Shown: positions 1 to 7,996 of the stretch, piece by piece | Layout: each line of letters begins with the position of its first letter | Position numbering within the stretch: position 1 is the stretch's first letter | From: an uncultured Bacteroidota bacterium | GTDB taxonomy: Bacteria > Bacteroidota > Bacteroidia > AKYH767-A > OLB10 | Assembly (NCBI GenBank): GCA_900696575.1 | Contig: CAADHD010000002.1 | Location: 1 to 50,741, forward strand | DNA length: 50,741 nucleotides | Direction of reading: 5' to 3' | The notes under the pieces: generated by a model | What the model saw: the letters and a program-made list of their open reading frames with translations, nothing else | Databases searched by the model: none | Told to the model about the DNA's origin: nothing | Program-made: the position numbers and the translations under genes

Positions 1-329
1 ATTCTATTATTCAATGTGGCATCATGATTATTTTAAAAATGATGATGTAAAGATGACAAAGAATAATTTAATTCCAAATACGAAAAACGGATGTTTTTTT
101 TACAATGGTATCAATGTGAAAAGGGGGGTGGTAGGATAACGGAATTTGAATGTTTTGCAAGTAATCATCAGTTCTTAGGATCTTATCAAACCGTTAATGT
201 CATAATTGACCGGCCAACACTCATTTAATATTCTATATTTGCGACCCTTTTACAGAAAGCTATCTAAACATATCTAAATAAAATAAACAACATACATCTC
301 TAACTATTTAAAAATCAACAATCAACAAA
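1..329. other. AT-rich intergenic region and rpsA leader
   Basis: No recognisable gene. One plus-strand frame stays open from base 2 to a TAA near 136, with Asn/Lys-rich composition that resembles no family I know; it could be the end of an upstream gene or chance in AT-rich sequence. From about 242 to 329 lies an A-rich, apparently unstructured rpsA leader with a tandem near-repeat at 261-270 and 271-280 (TATCTAAACA, TATCTAAATA). Confidence 0.5.
234..241 (+). promoter_or_regulatory. Promoter -7 box for rpsA
   Basis: TATATTTG matches the Bacteroidota -7 consensus TAnnTTTG exactly. A TTG at 206-208 could be the upstream element, although the spacing is a little long. Transcription would begin a few bases downstream, giving a leader of about 85 nt. 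Confidence 0.6.
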
Positions 330-2153
330 ATGACATCTGAAAATCAAAACAAACCCGTATTCATTACTCCAACCGAAGAATTCGATTGGGATAATACAGG
401 TAAAGGCAACGATGCCTACAAACCCGAAGAAAAGAAAAAATTAGAAGAGCTTTATAGTACCGACATTAACCCAATAGCCGACCATCAGGTTATCATGGGT
501 ACCATTATCGGTTTTACGGGAAAGGAAGCCATCATTAACATTGGCTATAAAAGTGACGGATTGGTGCCGCTTACCGAATTGCGTTACAACCCCGATTTTA
601 AAGTAGGCGACCAGATTGAAGTTTTTGTAGAAGCTACCGAAGATAAAACCGGACAGTTAGTACTATCTCATAAACGTGCCCGTGCTCTTAAGTCGTGGGA
701 GCGTGTAAACGAAGCGCTGGAGAAAGATGAAATCATCAAAGGCTTTGTAAAATGCCGTACCAAAGGCGGATTGATTGTGGATATTTTCGGCATTGAAGCA
801 TTCCTTCCCGGTTCTCAGATTGATGTTAAGCCTATCCGCGATTTTGATGTGTTTGTAGGTAAAACCATGGAATTCAAAGTAGTTAAAATCAATAATGATT
901 TTAAGAATGTAGTGGTTTCGCATAAAGTACTGATTGAAGAAGAACTTGAATCGCAGAAGACAGAAATCATGTCCAAACTTGAAAAAGGACAGGTTCTCGA
1001 AGCAACCGTAAAGAATATAACGTCTTATGGTGTGTTTATGGATTTAGGCGGAGTGGACGGTCTGCTGCACATTACCGATATTTCCTGGGGACGTATTTCG
1101 CATCCCGAAGAAGTGCTTCAACTCGATCAGAAACTCAATGTAGTTATTCTTGATTTTGACGAAGAGAAGAAACGTATTGCTCTTGGCTTAAAACAGCTTA
1201 CTCCGCAACCATGGGATTCGCTTGATGCAAACCTCAAAGCCGGTGATAAGGTGAAAGGCAAAGTGGTGGTGATTGCAGATTACGGAGCGTTTATTGAAGT
1301 GATTCCCGGAGTGGAAGGGTTAATACACGTTTCGGAAATGTCATGGTCGCAGCACCTGCGCAGCCCTCAGGATTTTTTGAAAGTAGGAGATGAAATTGAA
1401 ACCGTAGTATTGAATATAGACCGCGAAGAGCGCAAAATTTCTCTCGGCCTCAAGCAGCTTAAACCCGATCCCTGGGCTACTATTCTTGAAAAATATCCGG
1501 TGGGCAGCAAGCACAAAGGCAAAGTGCGCAACTTTACTCACTTCGGTATTTTTGTTGAACTGGAAGAAGGAATTGACGGATTGCTTCACATTTCCGATTT
1601 GTCATGGACCAAGAAGTTCAAACATCCCAGCGAGTTTGCCAAAGCTAACGATGAGATTGATGTTGTAGTACTTGAAGTTGACAGCGAAAACCGCAAACTC
1701 AGCCTCGGCCATAAGCAGTTGCAGGAAAATCCCTGGGATACTTACGAAACCATCTTTAAGCCCGATGCCATTATTGAAGGCGTTGTTGGCAAAGTAACCG
1801 ACAAAGGTGCTTCGGTTATGTTTCCGCAGTATGGCATTGAAGGATTTGCCCCTTACCGCCATTTGCTTAAGGAAAACGGAGCTACTGCCCGTCAGGATGA
1901 AAAACTTGCTTTCAAAGTGATTGAGTTTTCTAAAGACACACAGAAAATTATGCTCTCTCATACCCGCACCTTCCAGGATATGGCGTATGAAAAGAAAGCC
2001 TCTGAAGCCAGCGAGAAGGAGAAAGAAGCAGAATCAACCCGCAGTTCGCTCAAAAAGATTAAAGACAACATTGAGAAAACCACCCTGGGCGATCTGGGTG
2101 CCCTTTCCTCATTGAAATCTGATCTCGAAAGAAAAGAAGGCGAAAACAAGTAA
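330..2153 (+). CDS. rpsA: 30S ribosomal protein S1
   Basis: RNA-binding protein of the small ribosomal subunit that helps load mRNA, particularly important where Shine-Dalgarno sequences are weak as in Bacteroidota. The 607-residue protein has six S1 (OB-fold) repeats at about residues 50-115, 133-200, 220-290, 305-375, 390-460 and 475-545. Repeats three to five carry the typical GVFMDLGGVDGLLHITDISW-like core and end in ISLGLKQL-type strands. Length and repeat number fit the family in this phylum. The C-terminus is a charged Lys/Glu tail. The gene is monocistronic: it has its own -7 box at 234-241 and a perfect hairpin terminator 20 bases past the stop. Confidence 0.97.
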   Translation: MTSENQNKPVFITPTEEFDWDNTGKGNDAYKPEEKKKLEELYSTDINPIADHQVIMGTIIGFTGKEAIINIGYKSDGLVPLTELRYNPDFKVGDQIEVFVEATEDKTGQLVLSHKRARALKSWERVNEALEKDEIIKGFVKCRTKGGLIVDIFGIEAFLPGSQIDVKPIRDFDVFVGKTMEFKVVKINNDFKNVVVSHKVLIEEELESQKTEIMSKLEKGQVLEATVKNITSYGVFMDLGGVDGLLHITDISWGRISHPEEVLQLDQKLNVVILDFDEEKKRIALGLKQLTPQPWDSLDANLKAGDKVKGKVVVIADYGAFIEVIPGVEGLIHVSEMSWSQHLRSPQDFLKVGDEIETVVLNIDREERKISLGLKQLKPDPWATILEKYPVGSKHKGKVRNFTHFGIFVELEEGIDGLLHISDLSWTKKFKHPSEFAKANDEIDVVVLEVDSENRKLSLGHKQLQENPWDTYETIFKPDAIIEGVVGKVTDKGASVMFPQYGIEGFAPYRHLLKENGATARQDEKLAFKVIEFSKDTQKIMLSHTRTFQDMAYEKKASEASEKEKEAESTRSSLKKIKDNIEKTTLGDLGALSSLKSDLERKEGENK

Positions 2154-2172
2154 TTGAGTTTTTGAGTTTGAT

Positions 2173-2205
2173 AAAACGCAGGCCTCATTGCCTGCGTTTT
2201 TATTT
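2173..2205 (+). terminator. Rho-independent terminator of rpsA
   Basis: Perfect 11-bp stem (2173-2183 with 2190-2200, core ACGCAGGC/GCCTGCGT), a 6-nt loop and a T-rich tail. Any start codon for the next gene upstream of about 2205 would lie inside this hairpin. Confidence 0.92.
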
Positions 2206-2208
2206 TTA
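2201..2208 (+). promoter_or_regulatory. Degenerate -7 box before the 2H phosphoesterase
   Basis: TATTTTTA matches TAnnTTTG at all but the last base. It overlaps the T-tail of the rpsA terminator and stands 4 nt before the GTG at 2213, the same spacing as seven other genes in this window. Confidence 0.4.
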
Positions 2209-2212
2209 CAGG

Positions 2213-2749
2213 GTGTTAAATCTTTATTTCGTTGCATTGGTTATTCCTCCACCGTTTCAGCAATGGATGGATGAAATCAGAATGGAAATGGCAGATAAGT
2301 TTAACTGCCGCCATGCACTTAAAACCGTTCCGCACATTACGCTGCAGCCTCCGTTTAAAAGCGAATCAGCCGGTACAGAAATTCTGAACTGCCTGAAACC
2401 ATTGTCAGAAATGAATCATCCGCTTTGCGTTTCAACTACAGGCTTTGATTCATTTGATAACCGGGTGGCTTTTATTGATGTGAAGGTAACCGATGAGCTG
2501 AAGAATACTCAACGGTACACCCATCAGTTACTGGCCGAAAGGAAAATTGTTCCGTTGAATTGCCGTCCGTTCCATCCTCATATTACCCTTGCTCACCGCG
2601 ATTTGAATCCTGTGTTTCTTCCTGAGATAAAACATCTGGTTGAACAAAAGGAAATTAAATGGATGTTTGAAGTGAATGCAGTTACATTACTCATTCATCA
2701 AAACGGAAAATGGCAGAGCACAGGGGAAGTAAGTTTGGTTGAAAGCTGA
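2213..2749 (+). CDS. 2'-5' RNA ligase / 2H phosphoesterase family protein
   Basis: Member of the 2H phosphoesterase superfamily (LigT/ThpR-like), which opens or forms 2',3'-cyclic or 2'-5' RNA phosphodiester bonds; the substrate here is unknown. Both catalytic H-x-T motifs are present: HIT at residues 41-43 (VPHITLQPP) and HIT at 123-125 (HPHITLAH). The 178-residue length is normal for the family. I place the start at GTG 2213, because the in-frame ATG at 2162 lies before the rpsA terminator and would add residues encoded by the hairpin, whereas from 2213 the protein begins directly with the conserved first strand (LYFVALVIPP). The 3' end overlaps any upstream start of the next gene by a few bases. 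Confidence 0.85.
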   Translation: MLNLYFVALVIPPPFQQWMDEIRMEMADKFNCRHALKTVPHITLQPPFKSESAGTEILNCLKPLSEMNHPLCVSTTGFDSFDNRVAFIDVKVTDELKNTQRYTHQLLAERKIVPLNCRPFHPHITLAHRDLNPVFLPEIKHLVEQKEIKWMFEVNAVTLLIHQNGKWQSTGEVSLVES

Positions 2750-2776
2750 ATGCAAAACAGAAAATCCCATTTCCCC

Positions 2777-2784
2777 TAAATTCG
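2777..2784 (+). promoter_or_regulatory. Putative -7 box for the CCG-domain gene
   Basis: TAAATTCG fits the TAnnTT(T/C)G pattern seen elsewhere in the window, 17 nt before the ATG at 2802. Confidence 0.45.
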
Positions 2785-2801
2785 CACACAAACTTTTTAT
2801 A

Positions 2802-3581
2802 ATGCAGGTAAAAACAATGGCAGAATTTGCTGCTTCGGGTCAGCAGCCGGAAGTGTTGTTCTGGGTTGGATGTGCTGGCAGTTTTGACGAGCGTGCGCAG
2901 AAAATAACGCGCGATGTATGTTTTCTGCTCGAAAAGGCCGGTGTGAGTTTTGCCGTGCTGGGTACTGAAGAATCTTGCACAGGCGATCCTGCCAAACGTG
3001 CCGGCAATGAATTTCTTTTTCAGATGCAGGCCATGTCCAACATTCAGGTGCTGAATGGATATGAGATTAAAAAAATAGTTACCGCCTGTCCGCATTGTTT
3101 TAACACCTTGAAGAACGAATACCCTGAACTCGGTGGCAATTACGAAGTGATGCATCACAGCATGCTGCTTCAGCAGTTGATTAACGATGGACGATTGAAA
3201 ATTGAAGGCGGGAAATTTCTCGGAAAAAAAATTGTTTACCACGATCCGTGTTATCTCGGCCGGGCCAATGATGTTTTTGAAGCGCCACGCCAGTTGATGA
3301 TGAAACTCGATGCTGAACTTACCGAAATGAAACGCAGCCGTCAGCATGGTTTATGCTGCGGTGCCGGTGGCGCTCAAATGTTTAAAGAACCCGAAAAAGG
3401 AAACAAGGACATAAACATTGAAAGAACCGAAGAAGCGCTATCCCTCAATCCCGGTTTCATTGCTGTGGCCTGTCCCTTCTGCATGACCATGATGACTGAC
3501 GGGGTTAAGCATTTCAACAAAGAATCCGAAGTAAAAGTGATGGATGTGGCAGAACTGCTGGCAAGAAATTTTAACCAATGA
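2802..3581 (+). CDS. CCG-domain (Fe-S) oxidoreductase subunit
   Basis: Protein of 259 residues with two cysteine-rich CCG domains, the type found in heterodisulfide reductase subunit B, GlpC and LutA. The first domain has VGCAGSFD, then a Cys in EESCTGDP, then CPHC; the second has HDPCYLGR, then CCGAGG, then CPFC. Such domains bind a non-cubane [4Fe-4S] cluster and usually work in electron transfer with flavin or ferredoxin partners. No partner subunit is adjacent, which is unusual for this class. The start at ATG 2802 (or ATG 2817) fits the family better than the upstream ATG at 2739, which would overlap the previous gene and precede a -7-like box. The exact reaction is unknown. Confidence 0.85.
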   Translation: MQVKTMAEFAASGQQPEVLFWVGCAGSFDERAQKITRDVCFLLEKAGVSFAVLGTEESCTGDPAKRAGNEFLFQMQAMSNIQVLNGYEIKKIVTACPHCFNTLKNEYPELGGNYEVMHHSMLLQQLINDGRLKIEGGKFLGKKIVYHDPCYLGRANDVFEAPRQLMMKLDAELTEMKRSRQHGLCCGAGGAQMFKEPEKGNKDINIERTEEALSLNPGFIAVACPFCMTMMTDGVKHFNKESEVKVMDVAELLARNFNQ

Positions 3582-3609
3582 GGGTTATTTGTAAACTCAG
3601 TATCAGGCA

Positions 3610-4767
3610 ATGATTAGAAAACGGATCCTTGTACTTTCATTTCTAGTTTCAGCATTCCCTTCTTTTTCGCAAAGTGCAGTCGAAGTAATTCAGAAATGCA
3701 TTTCGGCAAATACTCAAATTCAAAACGGAGTTTATACAGCCGTTGCGGGAGTTAAGTTTATTACTCGCACGGATACAGCAATTATTTCAGGTCAGGTACG
3801 ATTCGAAAAAAGCATACGCGATTCTGCTCTGGGATATTTATTCGACATTTCTGCCGGCAACGAAAGGTATCTGTATGACGGCCGGTTTCTTACCTCGGCT
3901 TATCTTAAAGACTCTTTGAAGGTGATTCAAGACCGGTGGATTTATCCTCCTGATATGAAAGGCAAAATGCAGTACCGGCTCATCAGCGATTACTGGATGG
4001 GAAAAACAGCATTCCTCAAAGAAATTCTCGATAGTTATTCCACCAAAAAAGAATTGAGAAAAGACACTTTGATTGGAAATACGATCTGCTTTGCCATTGA
4101 GGTTAGCCCTCCCGAAAACGAGAATGCCCAAAACCGGTTGCAGCGATTGTTTATTTCGAAAAACGATTTTTTTCTGATGGGCCAAACGCTTTCGTATGAT
4201 TACCTCAACAAAACGCATTATCAGTTTCTTTTTATTCGGGATGTGGAAATGAACCTTGCCCGTCCCGATAAAAATTATTCGCATGATAAAATTCAGAAAT
4301 CATTTTTCACAAAGAGGTATGCGCCCGAAGAAGTCGAAAGGTTATTGCCTGCGGGAACCGATATGCCCCCTTTTACATTAACAGATACCGAAGGAAAATT
4401 TTTTTACAGCACAGAGGCCTCCGGAAAAATAGTTGTGCTTTACTTCTGGCACATGTTTTCGCCTGAATCAAGAAATTTTCTTTCGGTGATGGAAAGATTG
4501 TGTAAAGACCATGATGGAATGGGGGTGATGTTTCTGGGTATGAATGTGAAGGAGCCCAATCCCGAAGGCTTGAAACGGATATTGAAACGGAGAAACATCA
4601 CTTTCCGCCAGTTGCTTAATGCACGCATAACGGCCATGAAGTATAATGTGAATGATTATCCGGCATTTTATGTCATTGGAAGAAACGGAAAAGTGATTGA
4701 AAGTTTTTATGATTTTAAGAATGCCGAAAGCCGAATTACTCTTGCCATCAAAAAAAACCTTAACTGA
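3610..4767 (+). CDS. Exported thioredoxin-fold (TlpA/AhpC-like) protein lacking the CXXC cysteines
   Basis: Protein of 385 residues with a signal peptide (about residues 1-20, ending PSFSQ), an N-terminal region of about 220 residues resembling lipoprotein-carrier or outer-membrane sorting domains, and a C-terminal thioredoxin fold at about 247-375. The fold keeps the PAGTDMPPFTLTD entry strand, the YFW strand and the cis-proline (DYPAFYVI, Pro351). Where TlpA/ResA proteins have WCPPC, this one has SPES (284-287), so both redox cysteines are serines. It is therefore unlikely to be a disulfide reductase; a binding or scaffold role is possible. The next gene begins 1 nt after its stop, so the two are probably co-transcribed. 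Confidence 0.8.
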   Translation: MIRKRILVLSFLVSAFPSFSQSAVEVIQKCISANTQIQNGVYTAVAGVKFITRTDTAIISGQVRFEKSIRDSALGYLFDISAGNERYLYDGRFLTSAYLKDSLKVIQDRWIYPPDMKGKMQYRLISDYWMGKTAFLKEILDSYSTKKELRKDTLIGNTICFAIEVSPPENENAQNRLQRLFISKNDFFLMGQTLSYDYLNKTHYQFLFIRDVEMNLARPDKNYSHDKIQKSFFTKRYAPEEVERLLPAGTDMPPFTLTDTEGKFFYSTEASGKIVVLYFWHMFSPESRNFLSVMERLCKDHDGMGVMFLGMNVKEPNPEGLKRILKRRNITFRQLLNARITAMKYNVNDYPAFYVIGRNGKVIESFYDFKNAESRITLAIKKNLN

Positions 4768-4768
4768 T

Positions 4769-5245
4769 ATGCTTATACCATTTGAACAACTGCCCGGCAC
4801 TTCACGCATCTGGATTTTTCAATCGGATAAAAAACTGGAACATAAAACCATTGACCTCATTCTGCAGAAAGCCGGTTTATTTCTCGAAAACTGGACCGCC
4901 CACAATAATGAACTTCATGCAGGAGCCGCTGTATTGCATCATCATTTTCTGATCCTTGCCGTAGATGAAAATAAAAACGATGCAAGCGGATGCAGTATTG
5001 ATAAAGCCTTCCGTTTTATTCAGTCTTTGGAGAAGGAACTGAACATTTCTCTGCTTAACAGGTTGAAAGTTGCCGTGATGAATGACGGAGAAATCTCTGT
5101 TGTGAATGTTTCAGACCTAAGAAGTCAACTTGAAAAAGGCGGGTTCAGCGAAGCTGGAATTTTCAATAACCTGATTCATCGAAAATCCGAACTGGATAAT
5201 AACTGGGTGATACCGGTAAAAAACAGTTGGTTAGCCACGGCATAG
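4769..5245 (+). CDS. Conserved Bacteroidota protein of unknown function
   Basis: A 158-residue soluble protein. I recognise the WTAHNNELHAGA and DASGCSIDKA motifs of a small family common in Bacteroidota that is often mislabelled ABC transporter ATPase; it has no Walker A motif, so that label is not supported. No signal peptide or membrane segment. The ATG at 4769, 1 nt after the stop of the preceding gene, gives the family N-terminus (MLIPFEQLPGTSRIWIFQ); the upstream ATG at 4697 would overlap that gene by 71 bases. Function unknown. Confidence 0.8.
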   Translation: MLIPFEQLPGTSRIWIFQSDKKLEHKTIDLILQKAGLFLENWTAHNNELHAGAAVLHHHFLILAVDENKNDASGCSIDKAFRFIQSLEKELNISLLNRLKVAVMNDGEISVVNVSDLRSQLEKGGFSEAGIFNNLIHRKSELDNNWVIPVKNSWLATA

Positions 5246-5308
5246 CATACGGGTTTGCAGTTCAATGTAAAATTCTACTTTAGCTGCTCAAACAAAAAGC
5301 CCAACGCT

Positions 5309-7969
5309 ATGAAAAATCTCTTTACGCTCATTGCAGTTTTATGCTATTCCCAACTTCAGGCTTCTTCCGGTTGCTCGGTGGCCGGAACCGCATCAGCCAC
5401 GGCTGATTCCATTTGTGAAAATTCTTCCACCACTTTAATTCTGACCGGCTATGTCGGCTCTATTCAATGGCAGGGTTTTGATGGATCAACCTGGATCAAT
5501 GAAACCGGTACCGGCTCTACCACAGACAGCTATACGGTTACGCTTCCGGCCAGTAAATCTTTCCGGGCTATTGTTACCGATGGCGCTTGTCCGCCTGATA
5601 CTTCAAACATCATTTCAATTACTGTGGGTATTCTTCCCAATCCTTCCGTTACCGGTGCAACGCGCTGCGGATACGGACAGGTTACTTTAAGCGCCAGTGG
5701 TGTAGGTTTGCAACGCTGGTTTGATGTACCCACCGGTGGCAATCCTCTCTTTGTCGGAAATAATTTCACCACCAATGTTGCACAAACAACCACCTTTTAT
5801 GTAGAAAGCAGCAGCAGTGCCGGTGGTGGCGCTGCCGTAATTCCACAACCGGCACAGGTAAGTTCTTTCAATCCATGGGTGAGGGGTTTCTCCTTTACTG
5901 CTCCGGTTGATTTTACCATTACTCAGTTGTTTGTAACGGGTACAGGCAACCAGAGCATTGCCGTTGTTAAATTTATTCCACCGCAACCTCCGCCTGCTTA
6001 TCCTGCTACTACCAATGCTTTTGTTACACTTTTTGTAACGCAAAATAATCCGTCAACTACTCCCATTCCGGTCAATATTCAGATTGCAGCCGGTGAGGTG
6101 ATTGCCGTGATGGGCCAACGCGGTGGCACAGTTCCTTATGGTCCTGCCGGGCAGTATGTTTCTTCCATTGCCGGCCAGCCTGTAACGCTTACGCGCATGG
6201 GAATGCAGTATCCGCTTGATACAACCCTTCCTAAGGAGTTATGGGAAGAAGTGGGAGGAAGCATGCCGTTGATTCAGGTAACTTATGAAGAAGGTTGTAC
6301 CAGTGCCCGTGTACCGGTTGTAGCTACTGTTACACCTGCCCCTGCCGTTACCATTAATGCAGGAGCCAATGCTCTTTGTCTTGGTCAATCAACTACCTTG
6401 ACAGCAAACAGCAGCAACCCGAATTACACGTATCAATGGTCACCTTCAACCGGATTAAGCGGAACAACCGGAGCCACCGTTACGGCTCAGCCAACTACAA
6501 CGGTCACTTACACCGTAGTGGGAACTGACGGAGCCTGTGCCAACATAGACAGCATCACCATCAGCGTAGGCCCGGCATCGCAATCAGGAACAGCCGCTAT
6601 TTCATCAGACACTATTTGTTCAGGAACTCCTCTTATTGTTTCATTGACCGGTGCAGTCGGTACCATTCAATGGCAAAGCAACACCGGCAGCGGCTGGATT
6701 AATGAAACAGGGCCGGGAAGCAATTCACCTTCTTATACAGTTAATCCAACCATCAGTACCAGCTATCAGGCTGTTGTTACCAGCGGAGGCTGCGCACCCT
6801 CAACCAGTGCAACGGTATCTGTATTTGTAATTATTGTTCCTGATCCTGTTACCGTGAATGATACATTGTGCGGACCCGGCATCGCAAATCTGATTGCTAA
6901 CGGAACAGGAACTATCAACTGGTACACATCGCAATCCGGGGGAACACCCATTGCTACCGGGGGAACTTACAATCCTAATGTTACTGCAACTACAACCTAT
7001 TATGTGGAAGCAATTTCCGGTGGAGGAACTTTCAGCGTTCCGCCAGCTAATCCCGGAATGGGAACACAAAACTTAAATTCTTCTTTCGATTACGGACTTT
7101 CCTTTGATTGTATTCAACAAGCTACGCTTGAAAAAGTAACTATAGAACCGGCACAAACAGGTAATGTAACCATTAACCTCAGGCAGATACAAGGCGGGCC
7201 AATACTCAATACACTGACTGTTCAGGTAACTGCCTTTCAGCAAAACGTAATCAACCTTGGTTTTATCATCAATCCCGGAACAGGTTACAGGCTTGAAATG
7301 GCAAGCGGAAGTGTTCAGTGTTATTACAACAGCACCGGTGCGGTTTATCCTTATACCGCTCCGAACTGCCCCATCACCATTACCGGTTATCTCAATCCGG
7401 CACCAACTACAGGACCCATTTATTATTATTTCTACAACTGGCAGGTTTCGCAGGGTTGCCGCAGCAACATTGTTCCTGTTACCGCTGTAGTTCATCCTGC
7501 CGTACCGACTCCTACCATTAATCAGAATGGGAACCAGCTTACCTCCTCATCACCGGTCAACAATCAATGGTATCTGAATGGCAATCCTATTCCCGGTGCA
7601 ACCGGACAAACGCATAATGTAACTCAGGCAGGAACTTACACTGTTGTGGTTACCGATCCTGTAACAGGTTGTTCGGCTACATCGGCTCCTGTTATCATGA
7701 CAGGCATTGGTACTGAACCTTTACCTGCTTCCATCGCATTGTTCCCTAATCCTGCTAAAGACAAATTCTTTGTTTCAACCGATGGATTGATTTCAGGAAA
7801 GGCAACTTTGAATGTGAAAGATGTGGCCGGAAGAATTTTACAAACGCAGGAACTGAATCTTGTAACCGGAAAATCAACAGAGGTAAACATGCCATATTCT
7901 TCAGGAGTTTATTTTATTGAAATCATTACTGCTGAAAAATCATACCTCACTAAACTTGTAAAGGAGTAA
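5309..7969 (+). CDS. Large secreted T9SS cargo with duplicated Ig-like repeats
   Basis: Protein of 886 residues with a signal peptide (MKNLFTLIAVLC..., cleavage near residue 18) and a C-terminal type A T9SS sorting domain in roughly the last 75 residues (ALFPNPAKDKF ... YLTKLVKE). Between them lie Ig-like CHU_C-type repeats. The order appears to be A-B-C, a single PKD-like Ig repeat D, then A'-B'-C' and a final Ig repeat: the A copies share IQWQ ... WINETG.GS ... SYTV, and the B copies share the TTFYVES/TTYYVEA end. C and C' are non-homologous-looking beta-rich inserts placed between the VEA strand and the closing GC-S-R-VPV-A-V strand of an Ig domain. No catalytic domain is evident, so adhesion or surface display is the best guess. 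ATG 5309 supplies the signal peptide; an upstream TTG at 5255 does not. Confidence 0.85.
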   Translation: MKNLFTLIAVLCYSQLQASSGCSVAGTASATADSICENSSTTLILTGYVGSIQWQGFDGSTWINETGTGSTTDSYTVTLPASKSFRAIVTDGACPPDTSNIISITVGILPNPSVTGATRCGYGQVTLSASGVGLQRWFDVPTGGNPLFVGNNFTTNVAQTTTFYVESSSSAGGGAAVIPQPAQVSSFNPWVRGFSFTAPVDFTITQLFVTGTGNQSIAVVKFIPPQPPPAYPATTNAFVTLFVTQNNPSTTPIPVNIQIAAGEVIAVMGQRGGTVPYGPAGQYVSSIAGQPVTLTRMGMQYPLDTTLPKELWEEVGGSMPLIQVTYEEGCTSARVPVVATVTPAPAVTINAGANALCLGQSTTLTANSSNPNYTYQWSPSTGLSGTTGATVTAQPTTTVTYTVVGTDGACANIDSITISVGPASQSGTAAISSDTICSGTPLIVSLTGAVGTIQWQSNTGSGWINETGPGSNSPSYTVNPTISTSYQAVVTSGGCAPSTSATVSVFVIIVPDPVTVNDTLCGPGIANLIANGTGTINWYTSQSGGTPIATGGTYNPNVTATTTYYVEAISGGGTFSVPPANPGMGTQNLNSSFDYGLSFDCIQQATLEKVTIEPAQTGNVTINLRQIQGGPILNTLTVQVTAFQQNVINLGFIINPGTGYRLEMASGSVQCYYNSTGAVYPYTAPNCPITITGYLNPAPTTGPIYYYFYNWQVSQGCRSNIVPVTAVVHPAVPTPTINQNGNQLTSSSPVNNQWYLNGNPIPGATGQTHNVTQAGTYTVVVTDPVTGCSATSAPVIMTGIGTEPLPASIALFPNPAKDKFFVSTDGLISGKATLNVKDVAGRILQTQELNLVTGKSTEVNMPYSSGVYFIEIITAEKSYLTKLVKE

Positions 7970-7996
7970 TTTCATTCTTAATCTAATCTTACGGGC

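Noticed and set aside
1-136. Open plus-strand frame with Asn/Lys-rich residues at the left edge
   Set aside because: Too short and AT-rich to be called a gene end; no family likeness. Extending the window leftward would settle it.
2162-2212. ATG at 2162 as start of the 2H phosphoesterase
   Set aside because: It precedes the rpsA terminator hairpin at 2173-2205 and would encode it; GTG 2213 fits the family start.
2691-3347. Long minus-strand reading frame opposite the CCG-domain gene
   Set aside because: Shadow of a gene with clear conserved cysteine motifs.
4769-5245. ABC transporter ATPase label for the small conserved protein
   Set aside because: No Walker A or signature motif is present.
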